DNA of 64,000 bases from Methanobrevibacter millerae. GTDB taxonomy: Archaea > Methanobacteriota > Methanobacteria > Methanobacteriales > Methanobacteriaceae. Both the position numbers and the translations under genes were made by a program. Of this stretch, positions 55,547-64,000 are shown one piece after another. The stretch lies in contig NZ_FMXB01000006.1 of NCBI RefSeq assembly GCF_900103415.1, positions 1-64,000 on the forward strand, written 5' to 3'. Below the pieces are notes generated by a model that made no database searches, was not told where the DNA came from, and saw only the letters and a program-made list of their open reading frames with translations. The first letter of the stretch is position 1. Every line of letters begins with the position of its first letter.

Positions 55547-56697
55547 ATTAACATCTCCATGATTTTAGAATTAGGGAAATCAGCTTCTCTTTTTGCTCTT
55601 GCAATAATTTTCAAGTTTTTAATTTCAGCTTCTTTTTGACTTAAATAACCAATAATCGGACCAATACCTAATGGTTTTTTAGAAGATAATGACTTTGCAT
55701 GTTCTGTGACATACACATCCAATGCCCTTTCAAACACAGCAACTGAACCAGTTTCATTGTACTGCGGAACGACATCGGTTAAAGCTTCAGCGTATTTTGT
55801 ACCTTCTAATCCAGAAATTACGTTAGTAACGTCTGGTGAATCCATTAAATCTTTAAGTTTCCATTCACGTAATTGATAACCGTCGGCCAAGATATAACTG
55901 GAAATATCATCGTATGATAAACCATCTTCTTTAGCCCTTAAAATTAATTTAAGGTTATCAGCATCGACTTGAGTTCCTATGTATGAATACAGGATTTGCC
56001 TATTTTCATCGGAAGGAACGTCAGGAGAATGTAATAATTTGCCTAAGTAATATTTATCTAAAGCAGATTCTAACGGAAGAATCATATGATTTTCCTCATA
56101 TTCAGGAAGAGCGTCTTCTAATACGGTAGCATATTCGGTACCGTCCAGACTTGTGACAATATCTGTAACATTATCCGCATCAACCAAAGAATTTAACTCT
56201 TTATATAGTGATCCGCTAGGGATTAATAAATCTTTAGTTTCTTCAGGACTGAGACCTACTTCCTTAGCAGTTAAAAGACTTTTGATATTGTTAATATCCG
56301 TTTTCTTGGACATTACAACAAATGAGTCTTTTACTTCCTTAGGAGCGAGCCTTGCGATAAAGTCATAGGTGTCTGCACGATGAATGTCCAATGCTTTATC
56401 AAGAGGATAGTCCTCTAATACATCTGCGTATTCAGGAACGCCTTTGAGATAGTTTTCTACCTCTTCGACATTGTTAGCTTCAACCATTTCGGAAATCTGT
56501 TTCTCATCAAAGAGTCTTCCTTTTCTAGCTCTTACTCTTGCACTAGGATTGAGATAAGGATAAATATCCAGTATTGGTCTAGATGTAATGATTACAACTA
56601 CAGCACCCACAACAAGAATTGCAAGAACACAAACTGCAATAAATGTTTCCGGTGAAAGTCCGATTGAACTCATTAATGTAGCAATTTCATCAGCCAT
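55543..56697 (-). CDS. atpC: A-type ATP synthase subunit C
   Basis: A 384-residue funnel-shaped linker between rotor ring and central stalk. It has three repeats of a helical unit, each with a DVTNIVS- or DNVTDIV-like segment. An N-terminal hydrophobic helix (ETFIAVCVLAILVVGAVVVII) is present, as in other Methanobacteriales versions of this subunit. It follows atpE by 18 bases and overlaps atpF by 4. Confidence 0.95.
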   Translation of the reverse strand: MADEIATLMSSIGLSPETFIAVCVLAILVVGAVVVIITSRPILDIYPYLNPSARVRARKGRLFDEKQISEMVEANNVEEVENYLKGVPEYADVLEDYPLDKALDIHRADTYDFIARLAPKEVKDSFVVMSKKTDINNIKSLLTAKEVGLSPEETKDLLIPSGSLYKELNSLVDADNVTDIVTSLDGTEYATVLEDALPEYEENHMILPLESALDKYYLGKLLHSPDVPSDENRQILYSYIGTQVDADNLKLILRAKEDGLSYDDISSYILADGYQLREWKLKDLMDSPDVTNVISGLEGTKYAEALTDVVPQYNETGSVAVFERALDVYVTEHAKSLSSKKPLGIGPIIGYLSQKEAEIKNLKIIARAKREADFPNSKIMEMLI

Positions 56698-56715
56698 AAT
56701 TTCTCCCTCCTAATT

Positions 56716-57330
56716 TTATTTAAATAATACATTTGCAACTTCACTACGTAAAATACTTTTAAATCTTTCCAATCTAGATTCAATAGTATTATTCACTTCA
56801 ATATCTCCGCTTTTGGTTTTAACAATAGCTCCACCAATAGTATCAATAGGTTCTCCTAATTGGAAATTTACATCGTCAATTTGGAAAGTAGAGACATTAT
56901 CGCCCAATTGACTCTTGAACTTTTGGGTGTCCTTTTCGTTTAATTGAATAATTAAATCCTTGGCACCGAGTTCGTCAACTGCTTCTTTTATCATTTTAGT
57001 TAATGAATCATCATATTCTTCGCTGTCTGAAGAAGCTACGTCTTTCAACTGAGCAGTTGCTTTTGTGAAAGCAGCTTCAATTACTTCTTCTTTAGCGCCT
57101 AATTCTGCTCTACGAGCATTCATCTTAGCTTCAGAGATAATTTGCTGATATCTCATATCAGATTGTTTTTTACCATTTTCTAGAATTTTATTTTTTTCTG
57201 CGGCTGCAGTTTTCTCAGCATCAGCGTTGATTGCTGCGATTTCTGCATTTGCTTCCTGCATGATTATATCAGCTTTCCCTTGGGCTTCAGACATAATGCT
57301 TGAAACAATTTTATCTGTGCCTGAGCTCAT
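56716..57330 (-). CDS. atpE: A-type ATP synthase subunit E
   Basis: A 204-residue peripheral stalk protein. The N-terminal half is a long coiled coil (MSEAQGKADIIMQEANAEIA) and the C-terminal half an alpha/beta head (VDELGAKDLIIQLNEKD, then IGGAIVKTKSGDIEVNN). It pairs with subunit H and holds the head still. It lies 13 bases after atpK. Confidence 0.95.
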   Translation of the reverse strand: MSSGTDKIVSSIMSEAQGKADIIMQEANAEIAAINADAEKTAAAEKNKILENGKKQSDMRYQQIISEAKMNARRAELGAKEEVIEAAFTKATAQLKDVASSDSEEYDDSLTKMIKEAVDELGAKDLIIQLNEKDTQKFKSQLGDNVSTFQIDDVNFQLGEPIDTIGGAIVKTKSGDIEVNNTIESRLERFKSILRSEVANVLFK

Positions 57331-57343
57331 ATAAATTGCCTCC

Positions 57344-57829
57344 TTAACCTAAGATTCCACCGAATACCATGAGTAAAATAGCAATCAAGAAACCGTAAAT
57401 AGCCTGAGTCTCTGGTAATGCAGAGAAAATAATACCACGTGCAAACATGTCGTTGTCTTCTACAATTGCACCAACAGATGATGATGCTGCAAGACCTTGT
57501 CCCATACCGGAACCTAATCCAGCGAAACCGATGGATGCGCCTACACCAATAGCTACAATACCTGCTTCAGTTGATAAACCTGATCCTCCACCTAATAAAC
57601 CGGAGAATACAAGTAATAAGATTGCAATCAAGAAACCGTAAATAGCCTGAGTCTCTGGTAATGCAGAGAAAATAATACCTCTAGCAAACATATCGTTATC
57701 TTCAGCAACTGCTCCTACGGAACCTGCTGCTGCCATACCTTGCCCTAAACCGGAACCTAATCCAGCAAAACCAATTGCTACTCCAGCACCAATAGCTGCT
57801 AAAGCAGTACCTAAAGCAATTTCTACCAT
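57344..57829 (-). CDS. atpK: A-type ATP synthase proteolipid, duplicated subunit K
   Basis: A 161-residue rotor ring subunit made of two hairpins, four membrane helices in all. Both halves carry ALPETQAIYGFLIAILL, with the ion-binding Glu, and GSGxGQG with a Gln in the first helix. Thr, Gln, Glu and Tyr in this pattern match the Na+ ligands of the Enterococcus hirae ring (T64, Q65, Q110, E139), so sodium coupling is likely. Both hairpins keep the Glu, giving one ion per hairpin. About 56 bases are identical in the two halves. Ribosome site GGTGAA. Confidence 0.96.
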   Translation of the reverse strand: MVEIALGTALAAIGAGVAIGFAGLGSGLGQGMAAAGSVGAVAEDNDMFARGIIFSALPETQAIYGFLIAILLLVFSGLLGGGSGLSTEAGIVAIGVGASIGFAGLGSGMGQGLAASSSVGAIVEDNDMFARGIIFSALPETQAIYGFLIAILLMVFGGILG

Positions 57830-57894
57830 ATTTAATTCACCTTTAAATAATATTGATTTTTATTTTTGTTTTTTTAAATTTAAATGAAAAATTT

Positions 57895-59898
57895 TTAATT
57901 TTTAGTTTTTGTAAATGTCCTTTCTGCTTTAAAAGCTTCGAATTTGTTTTTTCCACCCATGAAGAACTGGGAGAAGAATTCAACATAATTCAAACGCAGA
58001 GCGTTAATGAATGCACCTAAAACTTGGAAAGCGAAGTTTGCAATGTGTCCACCAATAAATATGATGATTGCAAGGATTATTCCAACAAATGGAACCATAT
58101 TATCAATCATTTGAGCTAAGATGTTAACTGTCATAGCAATACCGCCCGTAGCCAGACATAAAGCTAAAAGACGAGCGTATGATAAAATGTCTCCCATAAA
58201 TCCGAATATATCCATTACTCCATATGCACCGTTAGCATATACCAACATTCCAATACATGCAATTACTAAAACACCGCCCAATGCGTATCCAATAATACCA
58301 ATTGAAGGCATTAAGTATCCAAGTGCTAATAAAATAACACCAGCTTCTAAAACAAACCAGCATAATTGAGATCCGATAGCTTCCTTTTTGTTACCGTATC
58401 TGAAGTTATCAATGGCTCCTATAATGAAACCTAAGTTAGTATAAATAACACCAATAATGATTGCAATTATCAAGATAGTGTCTGGATGTTTGAATGCTTC
58501 AACAGGAGCAAATACTGTCGGCAATCTGAATCCTGCGATTCTTTCTGGGAAATCCCCAATGAAACCATTGGTTAACAGACCCAATATTATTGCCCACAAA
58601 CCGGACCATATCAAAATCCATCCGAATGCGTGCATTGTTTTATTGACTTTACCTAAGCCTTTCAATAAAACAACACCGATTAATGATACGATTAATCCGT
58701 AAATTGCATCAGTCAAACAGAACCCAAAGAAGATTGGGAACATAATTGCAACGAATATTGTTGGATCGATTTCATTATAACGTACTGGTGAGTACATATC
58801 AACAAGATATTCGAAAGGTTTGGAATACCACCCATTTCTCTGCAAAATAGGTACATTTTCATCATCTGTTCCTTCAACTTCAATCAGTTCGAAGGCACAG
58901 TGACCGTCAGAGGTTTTTTCTACTAATTGTTCTACCTTTTCGGTGTCATCGACCGGCACCCATGCCTCAAGCATGTAAGCATCTTTGGTTTGAACAAAAG
59001 AAGAAAGAATCTCGTTCTTTTCTTTTTCATTTTCTAATTGTTCTTTGAGAGCTAATATTTCGTCATCATATTGCTCAGCGACAACTCTTAATTCTGATTT
59101 AACAGTTGCACGTTCTGATTCAATAGCGGATAACCTGGAATCAGCGTTTGAAATAATCTGTTGAGGAGTTCCTTCAACGTTTCCTATTTCAATTTTCTCA
59201 AAGTCATATTTACGAAGTGTTGAGTAAACCTCATCACTATATTCTTTTAAAGTCACCACAACGATAGTTTCATAATCTTTGTCTTCGCTTGGGACCGTAA
59301 ACATATCTAATTCGTCAGTCAAGTTACTTAATTTAGTTTTGATTTCTGAAGTAGATTCAACATTAATCCTTCCAACAGTAGTAGAAGTGTACTTAGAATC
59401 TTTTAAAAGAGCTAAATCCATGTCAAAATTAGATAAGTGTCTAGCTAAACTTTTATTAGACTTTAATTCACTTGTTTCGGAGTCGAGAGCGGCTAGTTTA
59501 CCCTCAATAACGTGAGTTTTACCTCCCACTTGGTCTAATGTTTCTTCAGCTTTTGCAATGAAAGCTTCAGTATCCAAATCTTCAACTTCTTTTTGTACGG
59601 GAATGTCTGGACTAATGAAAGACATTATAGTATCTTTAATCCCATGGCCTTCTGATAAAGAATTTCCCAAAAGTTCAGATATACCGTTTGTTTTCATTAA
59701 AAGTGAAGATAACTTACCAGTATAAGGTGTAGCTTTTGCGGGAGTAACTAATTCCGCTAATTCAGGATCTTGCTGAATACTATCAGAAATATCGCTGATT
59801 TGTATTAGTCCCTGTTCGTGGAGAGCATCCACTGTAGGAGCTACATACTTTTCCAACGTAACTATTCTAATTTTTCGCATTCTAGCTGTCTTGAACAT
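57895..59898 (-). CDS. atpI: A-type ATP synthase subunit I (a subunit)
   Basis: A 667-residue stator subunit. The N-terminal 360 residues are soluble with long coiled coils (SRLSAIESERATVKSELRVV). The C-terminal half has about eight helices, with GFCLTDAIYGLIVSLIGVVL and the later SYARLLALCLATGGIAMTVN, which includes the half-channel Arg. It forms the ion path against the K ring. It follows atpH by 11 bases. Confidence 0.96.
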   Translation of the reverse strand: MFKTARMRKIRIVTLEKYVAPTVDALHEQGLIQISDISDSIQQDPELAELVTPAKATPYTGKLSSLLMKTNGISELLGNSLSEGHGIKDTIMSFISPDIPVQKEVEDLDTEAFIAKAEETLDQVGGKTHVIEGKLAALDSETSELKSNKSLARHLSNFDMDLALLKDSKYTSTTVGRINVESTSEIKTKLSNLTDELDMFTVPSEDKDYETIVVVTLKEYSDEVYSTLRKYDFEKIEIGNVEGTPQQIISNADSRLSAIESERATVKSELRVVAEQYDDEILALKEQLENEKEKNEILSSFVQTKDAYMLEAWVPVDDTEKVEQLVEKTSDGHCAFELIEVEGTDDENVPILQRNGWYSKPFEYLVDMYSPVRYNEIDPTIFVAIMFPIFFGFCLTDAIYGLIVSLIGVVLLKGLGKVNKTMHAFGWILIWSGLWAIILGLLTNGFIGDFPERIAGFRLPTVFAPVEAFKHPDTILIIAIIIGVIYTNLGFIIGAIDNFRYGNKKEAIGSQLCWFVLEAGVILLALGYLMPSIGIIGYALGGVLVIACIGMLVYANGAYGVMDIFGFMGDILSYARLLALCLATGGIAMTVNILAQMIDNMVPFVGIILAIIIFIGGHIANFAFQVLGAFINALRLNYVEFFSQFFMGGKNKFEAFKAERTFTKTKN

Positions 59899-59909
59899 AT
59901 AATCTCACA

Positions 59910-60224
59910 CTACAAAATATTTTTGACAATAATTGAAGCAGCTTCATCCACATTGGTCATAGCGGCATCTTTCAATGATTTTACATCATTTTCAGAGTTT
60001 GCTGCAATGCTTTTAGCTTCTTCCTTAGCTTTATCTTCTGCATCAAAAACAGTTTTTTGAGCTTCCTCTTCTGCTGACTTCTTGGCCTCTGAAATAATTT
60101 CTTCAGCCTTCACTCTTGATTCATTGATTAAATCTTTTGATTGTGATTCAGAATCAATAATGAGTTGTTCAGCATCAGCTTCAGCTTTTTTTATCATTGC
60201 GATTGCGTCTGATATCTCTGCCAT
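59910..60224 (-). CDS. atpH: A-type ATP synthase subunit H
   Basis: A 104-residue coiled-coil peripheral stalk protein, Ala/Glu/Lys-rich (IKKAEADAEQLIIDSESQSK), first gene of the operon. It pairs with E. The ribosome site is GGTGAT. The promoter lies just upstream (minus-strand GATATATATTA near 60263-60274), leaving a short leader of about 20 bases for the nine-gene transcript. Confidence 0.93.
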   Translation of the reverse strand: MAEISDAIAMIKKAEADAEQLIIDSESQSKDLINESRVKAEEIISEAKKSAEEEAQKTVFDAEDKAKEEAKSIAANSENDVKSLKDAAMTNVDEAASIIVKNIL

Positions 60225-60262
60225 AATAAATCACCATGGTATATTAATTTTTATTTTGCTTA

Positions 60263-60280
60263 ATATATATCTTTTACTAT
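60263..60280 (-). promoter_or_regulatory. Probable promoter of the atp operon
   Basis: The minus strand reads AGTAAAAG-ATATATATTA. The predicted start is near 60243. Confidence 0.5.
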
Positions 60281-60399
60281 ATTTTAGTGAAAAATAAATC
60301 AAATCTTGACTTAAAAACAAAAAACGATAACAAAAATAAAATATTTTTTTAAATAAATATAGTTATAAAATGAATTATAAAAAATAAAGAAAAAAAAGA

Positions 60400-60750
60400 T
60401 TATCTATAGAAAAATTTAAGAATGCTAGGCGGTAATTTCATCAAATAAGCCAGAATAGCTATTAAAACAATGATAAAACCGATTATAAGGAAGCCAAAAT
60501 TATATGGAACTGCCAGTATCATATAACCGCTGACGCCGATGACAATTCCTTCAAAGAAAAAGACCGCCTTGGTCCATTCAGGCTTGCGTGAAATTATGAT
60601 GTAGGCAATACCCAGAAGTATCAGAATGATTGATGTGGCCAAAGTATCATTGGTTAATGTGTCTCCCCTGACAATAGGAAGAATTCCCACAAGTATTAAC
60701 ACTACTGCCAGTATCAGGCCCAGAAATTTAAAAGTTTTAACACGAGACAT
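60400..60750 (-). CDS. Small four-helix membrane protein, unknown
   Basis: A 116-residue protein with four hydrophobic segments (for example LGLILAVVLILVGILPIV and GFLIIGFIIVLIAILAYL) and few charges. I do not recognise a family. It lies between the atp operon and a divergent small gene and has its own upstream AT-rich region. Confidence 0.65.
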   Translation of the reverse strand: MSRVKTFKFLGLILAVVLILVGILPIVRGDTLTNDTLATSIILILLGIAYIIISRKPEWTKAVFFFEGIVIGVSGYMILAVPYNFGFLIIGFIIVLIAILAYLMKLPPSILKFFYR

Positions 60751-60798
60751 ACATCAATATTTAAACAACTTAATATTTATATTATAGTAGTGATTTAA

Positions 60799-61119
60799 AT
60801 GGACAGATGCGTTTGGGTTATATTGAATGAGAATTTTGAAATGCTGCTTGACGGACAAGTCCGCGAAAAAAAGGTTGTTGACAAGAAGTTTTCACCGGGA
60901 AGCGACTTGTGGACAAACGAGCTTCCGCAGCTTAAGATTAAAGATGAAAAGGTTCAAAGCGAGTATGATGAGTTTAGAAATGATATTTTAACATTCTTTT
61001 TAGAGCCTCAGGCCGATGAAGTGCTCATTAATGCTAAAATCGGCGAGGAATCCGAATACCTTGAAAAAATAATAATAAGAAAGATAGAAGAGTATAGCGT
61101 TGATGAAATAATCAGCTAA
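60799..61119 (+). CDS. Hypothetical 106-residue soluble protein
   Basis: No family recognised. It begins MDRCVWVILNENFEMLLDGQ, a beta hairpin-like start, is rich in Glu and Lys, and ends KIEEYSVDEIIS. GTGATT precedes the ATG and TTTATATT (near 60774) may be the TATA. The stop overlaps the convergent next gene by 4 bases. Confidence 0.6.
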   Translation: MDRCVWVILNENFEMLLDGQVREKKVVDKKFSPGSDLWTNELPQLKIKDEKVQSEYDEFRNDILTFFLEPQADEVLINAKIGEESEYLEKIIIRKIEEYSVDEIIS

Positions 61120-61454
61120 AAGAGCTTGTTTGCCTTTTCAAGAACTTCATCCATCGTATTGAATTCCAAATCTTCACTGTCTTCGGATTTGGTTTCAGTC
61201 GTTATTAATACGTGAGGTGAAGCCCACAGATAGCTGTACGTAAAGTATACGACATTTACAATTAATGCCAGGTAGAAATAAAAGAGACCAATCATCAGAA
61301 AGAGGATATGGACATAAAAATTGCCATACCTGTTCTTTTTCATCAGAATGAAATGATTCTCTTCCTGTATCTTTTTAAATTTTTTATCAGACAGTTCCTG
61401 AGAAATTTTATTCATTTCCTTGGAACTGTCCGCCTTTAATATTAATAAATCCAT
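61116..61454 (-). CDS. Hypothetical membrane protein
   Basis: A 112-residue protein with a charged N terminus (LILKADSSKEMNKISQELSD) and one or two membrane segments (VHILFLMIGLFYFYLALIVN region, residues 48-75), then an acidic tail. No family recognised. It lies 6 bases after the nitroreductase stop in the same direction and probably belongs to that operon. Confidence 0.6.
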   Translation of the reverse strand: MDLLILKADSSKEMNKISQELSDKKFKKIQEENHFILMKKNRYGNFYVHILFLMIGLFYFYLALIVNVVYFTYSYLWASPHVLITTETKSEDSEDLEFNTMDEVLEKANKLF

Positions 61455-61460
61455 ATTGAT

Positions 61461-61967
61461 CTACAAATAAACCGTGAATTCATCGACTTCCTTTCTTGGA
61501 GTGTCCCTTGGCTCTGCATTGCCGTAACCTAAAGGAGTGAACAGTACCGGTTCTTCATTATCCTCCAATTTTAAAAATTCCCTTGCCTTTTGCGGGTTGA
61601 ACGCTGCAATATAGCAGGTTCCAAGTCCGACACTGGTTGCCGCAAGGATAATGTGATCCATTACGATGGTTGCGTCAATGTCTGAGATGTTTTTATTGTC
61701 GTATTTTCTCACCCATGCCTTGTCCTTTAAGGAAACAACGCATAAAACGTAAGGAGCCTGCGTGAACCATTCTGCAGGATATACTTCACGTAAAGCCTCC
61801 TTATTTTTCTTTGTATCAATGACATAAACCTTAAACGGCTGGAAATTTACTCCTGTTGGAGCGATTGTGGCTGCCTTCAAGACATAATTCAGTTTTTCTT
61901 TTTCGACTTCCTTATCCAAATATCCTCTAACGCTGTATCTTGTATTGATTACTTCATCAAATTCCAT
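61461..61967 (-). CDS. Nitroreductase family protein
   Basis: A 168-residue FMN-dependent oxidoreductase fold. Marks: INTRYSVRGYLDKEVEKEKL, AATIAPTGVNFQPFKVYVID, IVMDHIILAATSVGLGTCYI and TPLGYGNAEPRDTPRKEVDE. Substrates vary widely; it may use F420 or NADPH and flavin. It follows the citryl-CoA lyase-like gene by 1 base in the same transcript. Confidence 0.88.
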   Translation of the reverse strand: MEFDEVINTRYSVRGYLDKEVEKEKLNYVLKAATIAPTGVNFQPFKVYVIDTKKNKEALREVYPAEWFTQAPYVLCVVSLKDKAWVRKYDNKNISDIDATIVMDHIILAATSVGLGTCYIAAFNPQKAREFLKLEDNEEPVLFTPLGYGNAEPRDTPRKEVDEFTVYL

Positions 61968-61968
61968 T

Positions 61969-62766
61969 TTAATGACCTCTATATTCTATATCGTCCAAAT
62001 CACAAAAACATCTGAAATCTTCTTCATCCATCTTTTCTTCATGGATATGCGCAATAATTCCCGGAACACGTCCTATGATGAAAACACCCAATCCCAAATC
62101 AGGAGTGAAACCCAAATCAGATAATATGGCAGCATTTGCACCATCAACATTCAATTTGATGTTCTTGTTTTGATAAACCAGATCTTCAATGGCCACGGCA
62201 AGCTTGATGTGAGGACCGACAAAGCCTTCCCTAATGGCCATCTGTATCAGCTTTTCCGCTCTCGGATCGGTAGTGTGATACCTGTGGCCGAAGCCGGGAA
62301 TCTTTTCTTTTTTAGCATAATAGTCATTGTAAACCTCAATGGCCAAACTTGCAATTTGCTTGTTGTCCAAATCATTGTCTTCAGTCAGGAATAATGAATC
62401 TATGCTGGACTGGAACAGTTCCATCGTCTGTTCAATTGCACCTGCATGCTTATGGCCGAATGAAAGCAAGGCTCCGGCAACAGCGGAATTCATCGGCGAA
62501 CCTGATGATGCAATGATTCTGGCGGTCTGCGTGCTTGGCGGAGTGACACCGTGGTCACAAAAAGAGACAAGGACATGATTGAACATTCTACTTTCCTTAA
62601 TGGAAGGCAATCTTCCTTTCAAAAGCAAATAAACCATATCTCCATAACGTATTTTCTCAATTAAATCTTGTTGATTATATCCTCTTGTAGTTAATTTATT
62701 GGGTTCAACATTGGAAATTGCTGTTTTTAAAGAGTGTTCATTAACACGAAAATTATTTGCTTGCAT
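61969..62766 (-). CDS. Citrate synthase-like, probable citryl-CoA lyase
   Basis: A 265-residue short citrate synthase-fold protein. Catalytic-region marks: SFGHKHAGAIEQ, IPGFGHRYHTTDPRAEKLI with the second His, and VDGANAAILSDLGF with the Asp. The end is PGIIAHIHEEKMDEED. True citrate synthases are about 370 residues or more, so this short form is better called citryl-CoA lyase-like; the direction of the reaction in this organism is not known. It follows fumA after 55 bases. Confidence 0.78.
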   Translation of the reverse strand: MQANNFRVNEHSLKTAISNVEPNKLTTRGYNQQDLIEKIRYGDMVYLLLKGRLPSIKESRMFNHVLVSFCDHGVTPPSTQTARIIASSGSPMNSAVAGALLSFGHKHAGAIEQTMELFQSSIDSLFLTEDNDLDNKQIASLAIEVYNDYYAKKEKIPGFGHRYHTTDPRAEKLIQMAIREGFVGPHIKLAVAIEDLVYQNKNIKLNVDGANAAILSDLGFTPDLGLGVFIIGRVPGIIAHIHEEKMDEEDFRCFCDLDDIEYRGH

Positions 62767-62821
62767 GAAATAAAATTTAATTTGATTATTAATAAATGTT
62801 ATATATTCTCCCAGGGAAATA

Positions 62822-63676
62822 TTATAATCTCACGGTAGATTTCCGTGGTTCGACAAAACAGGACGGCCTTACGGAAACTATTCTGACGCCGCTGGCCCTC
62901 TGATTTCCTATTTTTATAAATGTGCCTAAAACCGTGGTGTTTCCGCCGAAACCCAATGGCCCTATGTTGGTTTCGTTCAATTTATGGCTTACGTATTTCT
63001 CTTCTTTTGATTGAAGGTCAAGATTGCCGTATACCATTGATTTAAGCATTAATGATGATGCTTCATAATGCGTCCTGCCGATGCCGATTGCGGGAATTGA
63101 CGGGGTGCATCCCAAAAGCTTCAATGATTCCTTAAGCCATTCAATGGCCTCATTGATTACAGTGTCAAATGAACGCTTGTGATAAACCCTGTACGTCTTT
63201 GCCCTTATTTCAGGACCTCCTCCCTGAAGCAAAAAATGAACGTTAAGCGTGTCTGGATTTTGTGAGTTGTCGATTAAAAATGATGCGGGCTTCATTAATC
63301 CTGGATCGTCGAAAAGTCCCTGTGACTGCTCGATTCTTTCAATTGAATTTCCCTTAACGGCCATAGGCCTTGCCGGAAGTCTGTTTAACCCTTGATAAAT
63401 GCCTTCATTAATCTGTGATATTAATTCGGAGGTGATTTCACGGTTTTTGCCCAATTCGATAATTACGTGAGGAATGCCCGTATCGTCGCATAGCGGGAAT
63501 TTACTTTTCTGGCTGACTTCATAGTTTTCAAGAATCTGCTTTAATGCCCAGCGGGCGTTTTCATTAACTTCATTTTCAATGGCTGATTCAAGAGCATGCC
63601 TTTTATCTTGAGACAAATTTGTGCTGGCTTCAATTATAGAATCAGATACTTTATCGATAATATCCATTATAATCAC
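62822..63676 (-). CDS. fumA: Class I fumarate hydratase, alpha subunit
   Basis: A 284-residue 4Fe-4S hydro-lyase subunit. Marks: SKFPLCDDTGIPHVIIELG with a cluster Cys, LLQGGGPEIRAKTYRVYH, GRTHYEASSLMLKSM and GFGGNTTVLGTFI. With the beta subunit, not in the window, it converts malate and fumarate, or a related tartrate-type acid. The fumarate would feed TfrAB. The start overlaps the upstream gene by 4 bases. Confidence 0.9.
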   Translation of the reverse strand: MIIMDIIDKVSDSIIEASTNLSQDKRHALESAIENEVNENARWALKQILENYEVSQKSKFPLCDDTGIPHVIIELGKNREITSELISQINEGIYQGLNRLPARPMAVKGNSIERIEQSQGLFDDPGLMKPASFLIDNSQNPDTLNVHFLLQGGGPEIRAKTYRVYHKRSFDTVINEAIEWLKESLKLLGCTPSIPAIGIGRTHYEASSLMLKSMVYGNLDLQSKEEKYVSHKLNETNIGPLGFGGNTTVLGTFIKIGNQRASGVRIVSVRPSCFVEPRKSTVRL

Positions 63677-64000
63677 TCAGGAACAGCTAAATCGGATGAT
63701 TTTGGTGGTGACATGACTGCATCAGGCAAATATTGGCCTATCATCCTTTTGACCAGTTTGACCTGTTTTACCCTTGCGACTGCCTCTTTTTGAGTGGTGT
63801 CCCAGTTATGGTTGGCCGCAACGGAACCGCCGGTCTTTAAATACACCGGAGCAGCTACCTTAATGAACTGCGGAACCTCATAGTGCCTGATGAATCCTCC
63901 GGTCGATTTCGGGTTTTCCGTGTGCAGGTCAATCGGAATGTCTATTGCGTTTCTTATGGACGCAAGCATCGGTATCTGCAAATCCCTCACAGGATTTAGC
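63673..64000 (-). CDS. Beta/alpha-barrel-like protein, cut by the window edge
   Basis: Only the C-terminal 109 codons are in the window; the frame stays open through 64000, reading LNPVRDLQIPMLASIRNAI, so an apparent GTG start at 63990 is an internal Val. The visible part (IPIDLHTENPKSTGGFIRHY, then VYLKTGGSVAANHNWDTT) resembles a barrel protein family of methanogens without known function. It is coupled by overlap to fumA, so a link to the citric acid path is possible. Confidence 0.55.
   Translation of the reverse strand, partial: LNPVRDLQIPMLASIRNAIDIPIDLHTENPKSTGGFIRHYEVPQFIKVAAPVYLKTGGSVAANHNWDTTQKEAVARVKQVKLVKRMIGQYLPDAVMSPPKSSDLAVPE

Noticed and set aside
63673-63990. GTG start at 63990 for the last gene
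   Set aside because: The frame is open to the window edge and the residues before the GTG read on smoothly, so the gene is cut, not short.

Overview
The window looks like the chromosome of a methanogenic archaeon of the order Methanobacteriales, most like Methanobrevibacter. The reasons are its low GC, archaeal information genes (TFB, Gar1, archaeal DnaG primase, archaeal SepF), archaeal promoters (BRE plus TTTATATA) and GGTGA-type ribosome sites, a pseudomurein-binding repeat protein, a thiol:fumarate reductase subunit (TfrB), a 2-phosphoglycerate kinase-like gene of the cyclic 2,3-diphosphoglycerate pathway, a nine-gene A-type ATP synthase operon with a duplicated proteolipid, and a giant DUF11 adhesin of the kind that is expanded in this genus. 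No phage, insertion sequence with a transposase, or CRISPR array was seen.

Layout. 0-8 kb: molybdate-binding protein ModA, a flavin-binding protein, an MFS transporter with a carboxymuconolactone decarboxylase-like protein, then a sodium:solute symporter with a 37-residue partner, divergent from an arylacetate-CoA ligase and an ACT protein. 8-18 kb: indolepyruvate oxidoreductase (iorBA), tfrB, a TrmJ-type methyltransferase with a cysteine-rich ferredoxin, dCTP deaminase, glycyl-tRNA synthetase, a FilR1-type regulator and a TatD-like hydrolase. The symporter, CoA ligase, ACT protein and IOR plausibly form one aromatic-acid salvage module (aryl acid, then aryl-CoA, then reductive carboxylation to the 2-oxo acid precursor of an aromatic amino acid). 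TGTACA-like boxes resembling TrpY sites lie in its divergent promoter.

18.4-19.3 kb is the most unusual stretch. It carries no protein gene but shows three predicted small RNA genes on the minus strand, each with its own BRE/TATA. Two of them are diverged tandem copies whose helices differ almost only by changes that stay paired (G-U) on the minus strand. The third promoter is bracketed by two perfect TTTAGG-N4-CCTAAA boxes of DtxR/MntR type.

19.3-35 kb: SepF, a DUF1611 P-loop protein, the 2-phosphoglycerate kinase-like gene with a ZPR1 zinc protein, a histone-fold-like protein with a coiled-coil tail, and a 3859-residue surface protein with 27 DUF11 repeats that show a period-of-four subtype pattern. 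35-46 kb: a pseudomurein-binding protein, aquaporin, UMP kinase, TatD nuclease, a Zn-ribbon membrane protein, two YbjQ-domain proteins, TauE/SafE, a membrane protein, a two-domain glycosyltransferase, TFB, Gar1 and an RraA-like protein. 46.2-47.4 kb has no convincing protein gene but holds a 357-bp highly folded element bounded by 12-bp inverted repeats.

47.4-64 kb: DnaG, BioY, a DUF1284 protein, tRNA-Gln(TTG), an ATP-grasp enzyme, a 49-residue membrane protein, the complete atpHIKECFABD operon (minus strand), small membrane proteins, a nitroreductase, and part of an incomplete citric acid cycle set (citryl-CoA lyase-like, fumarase alpha), ending in a gene cut by the window edge. Functional calls rest on motif recognition by eye. 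Promoters, terminators and RNA folds are inferred from sequence pattern only.
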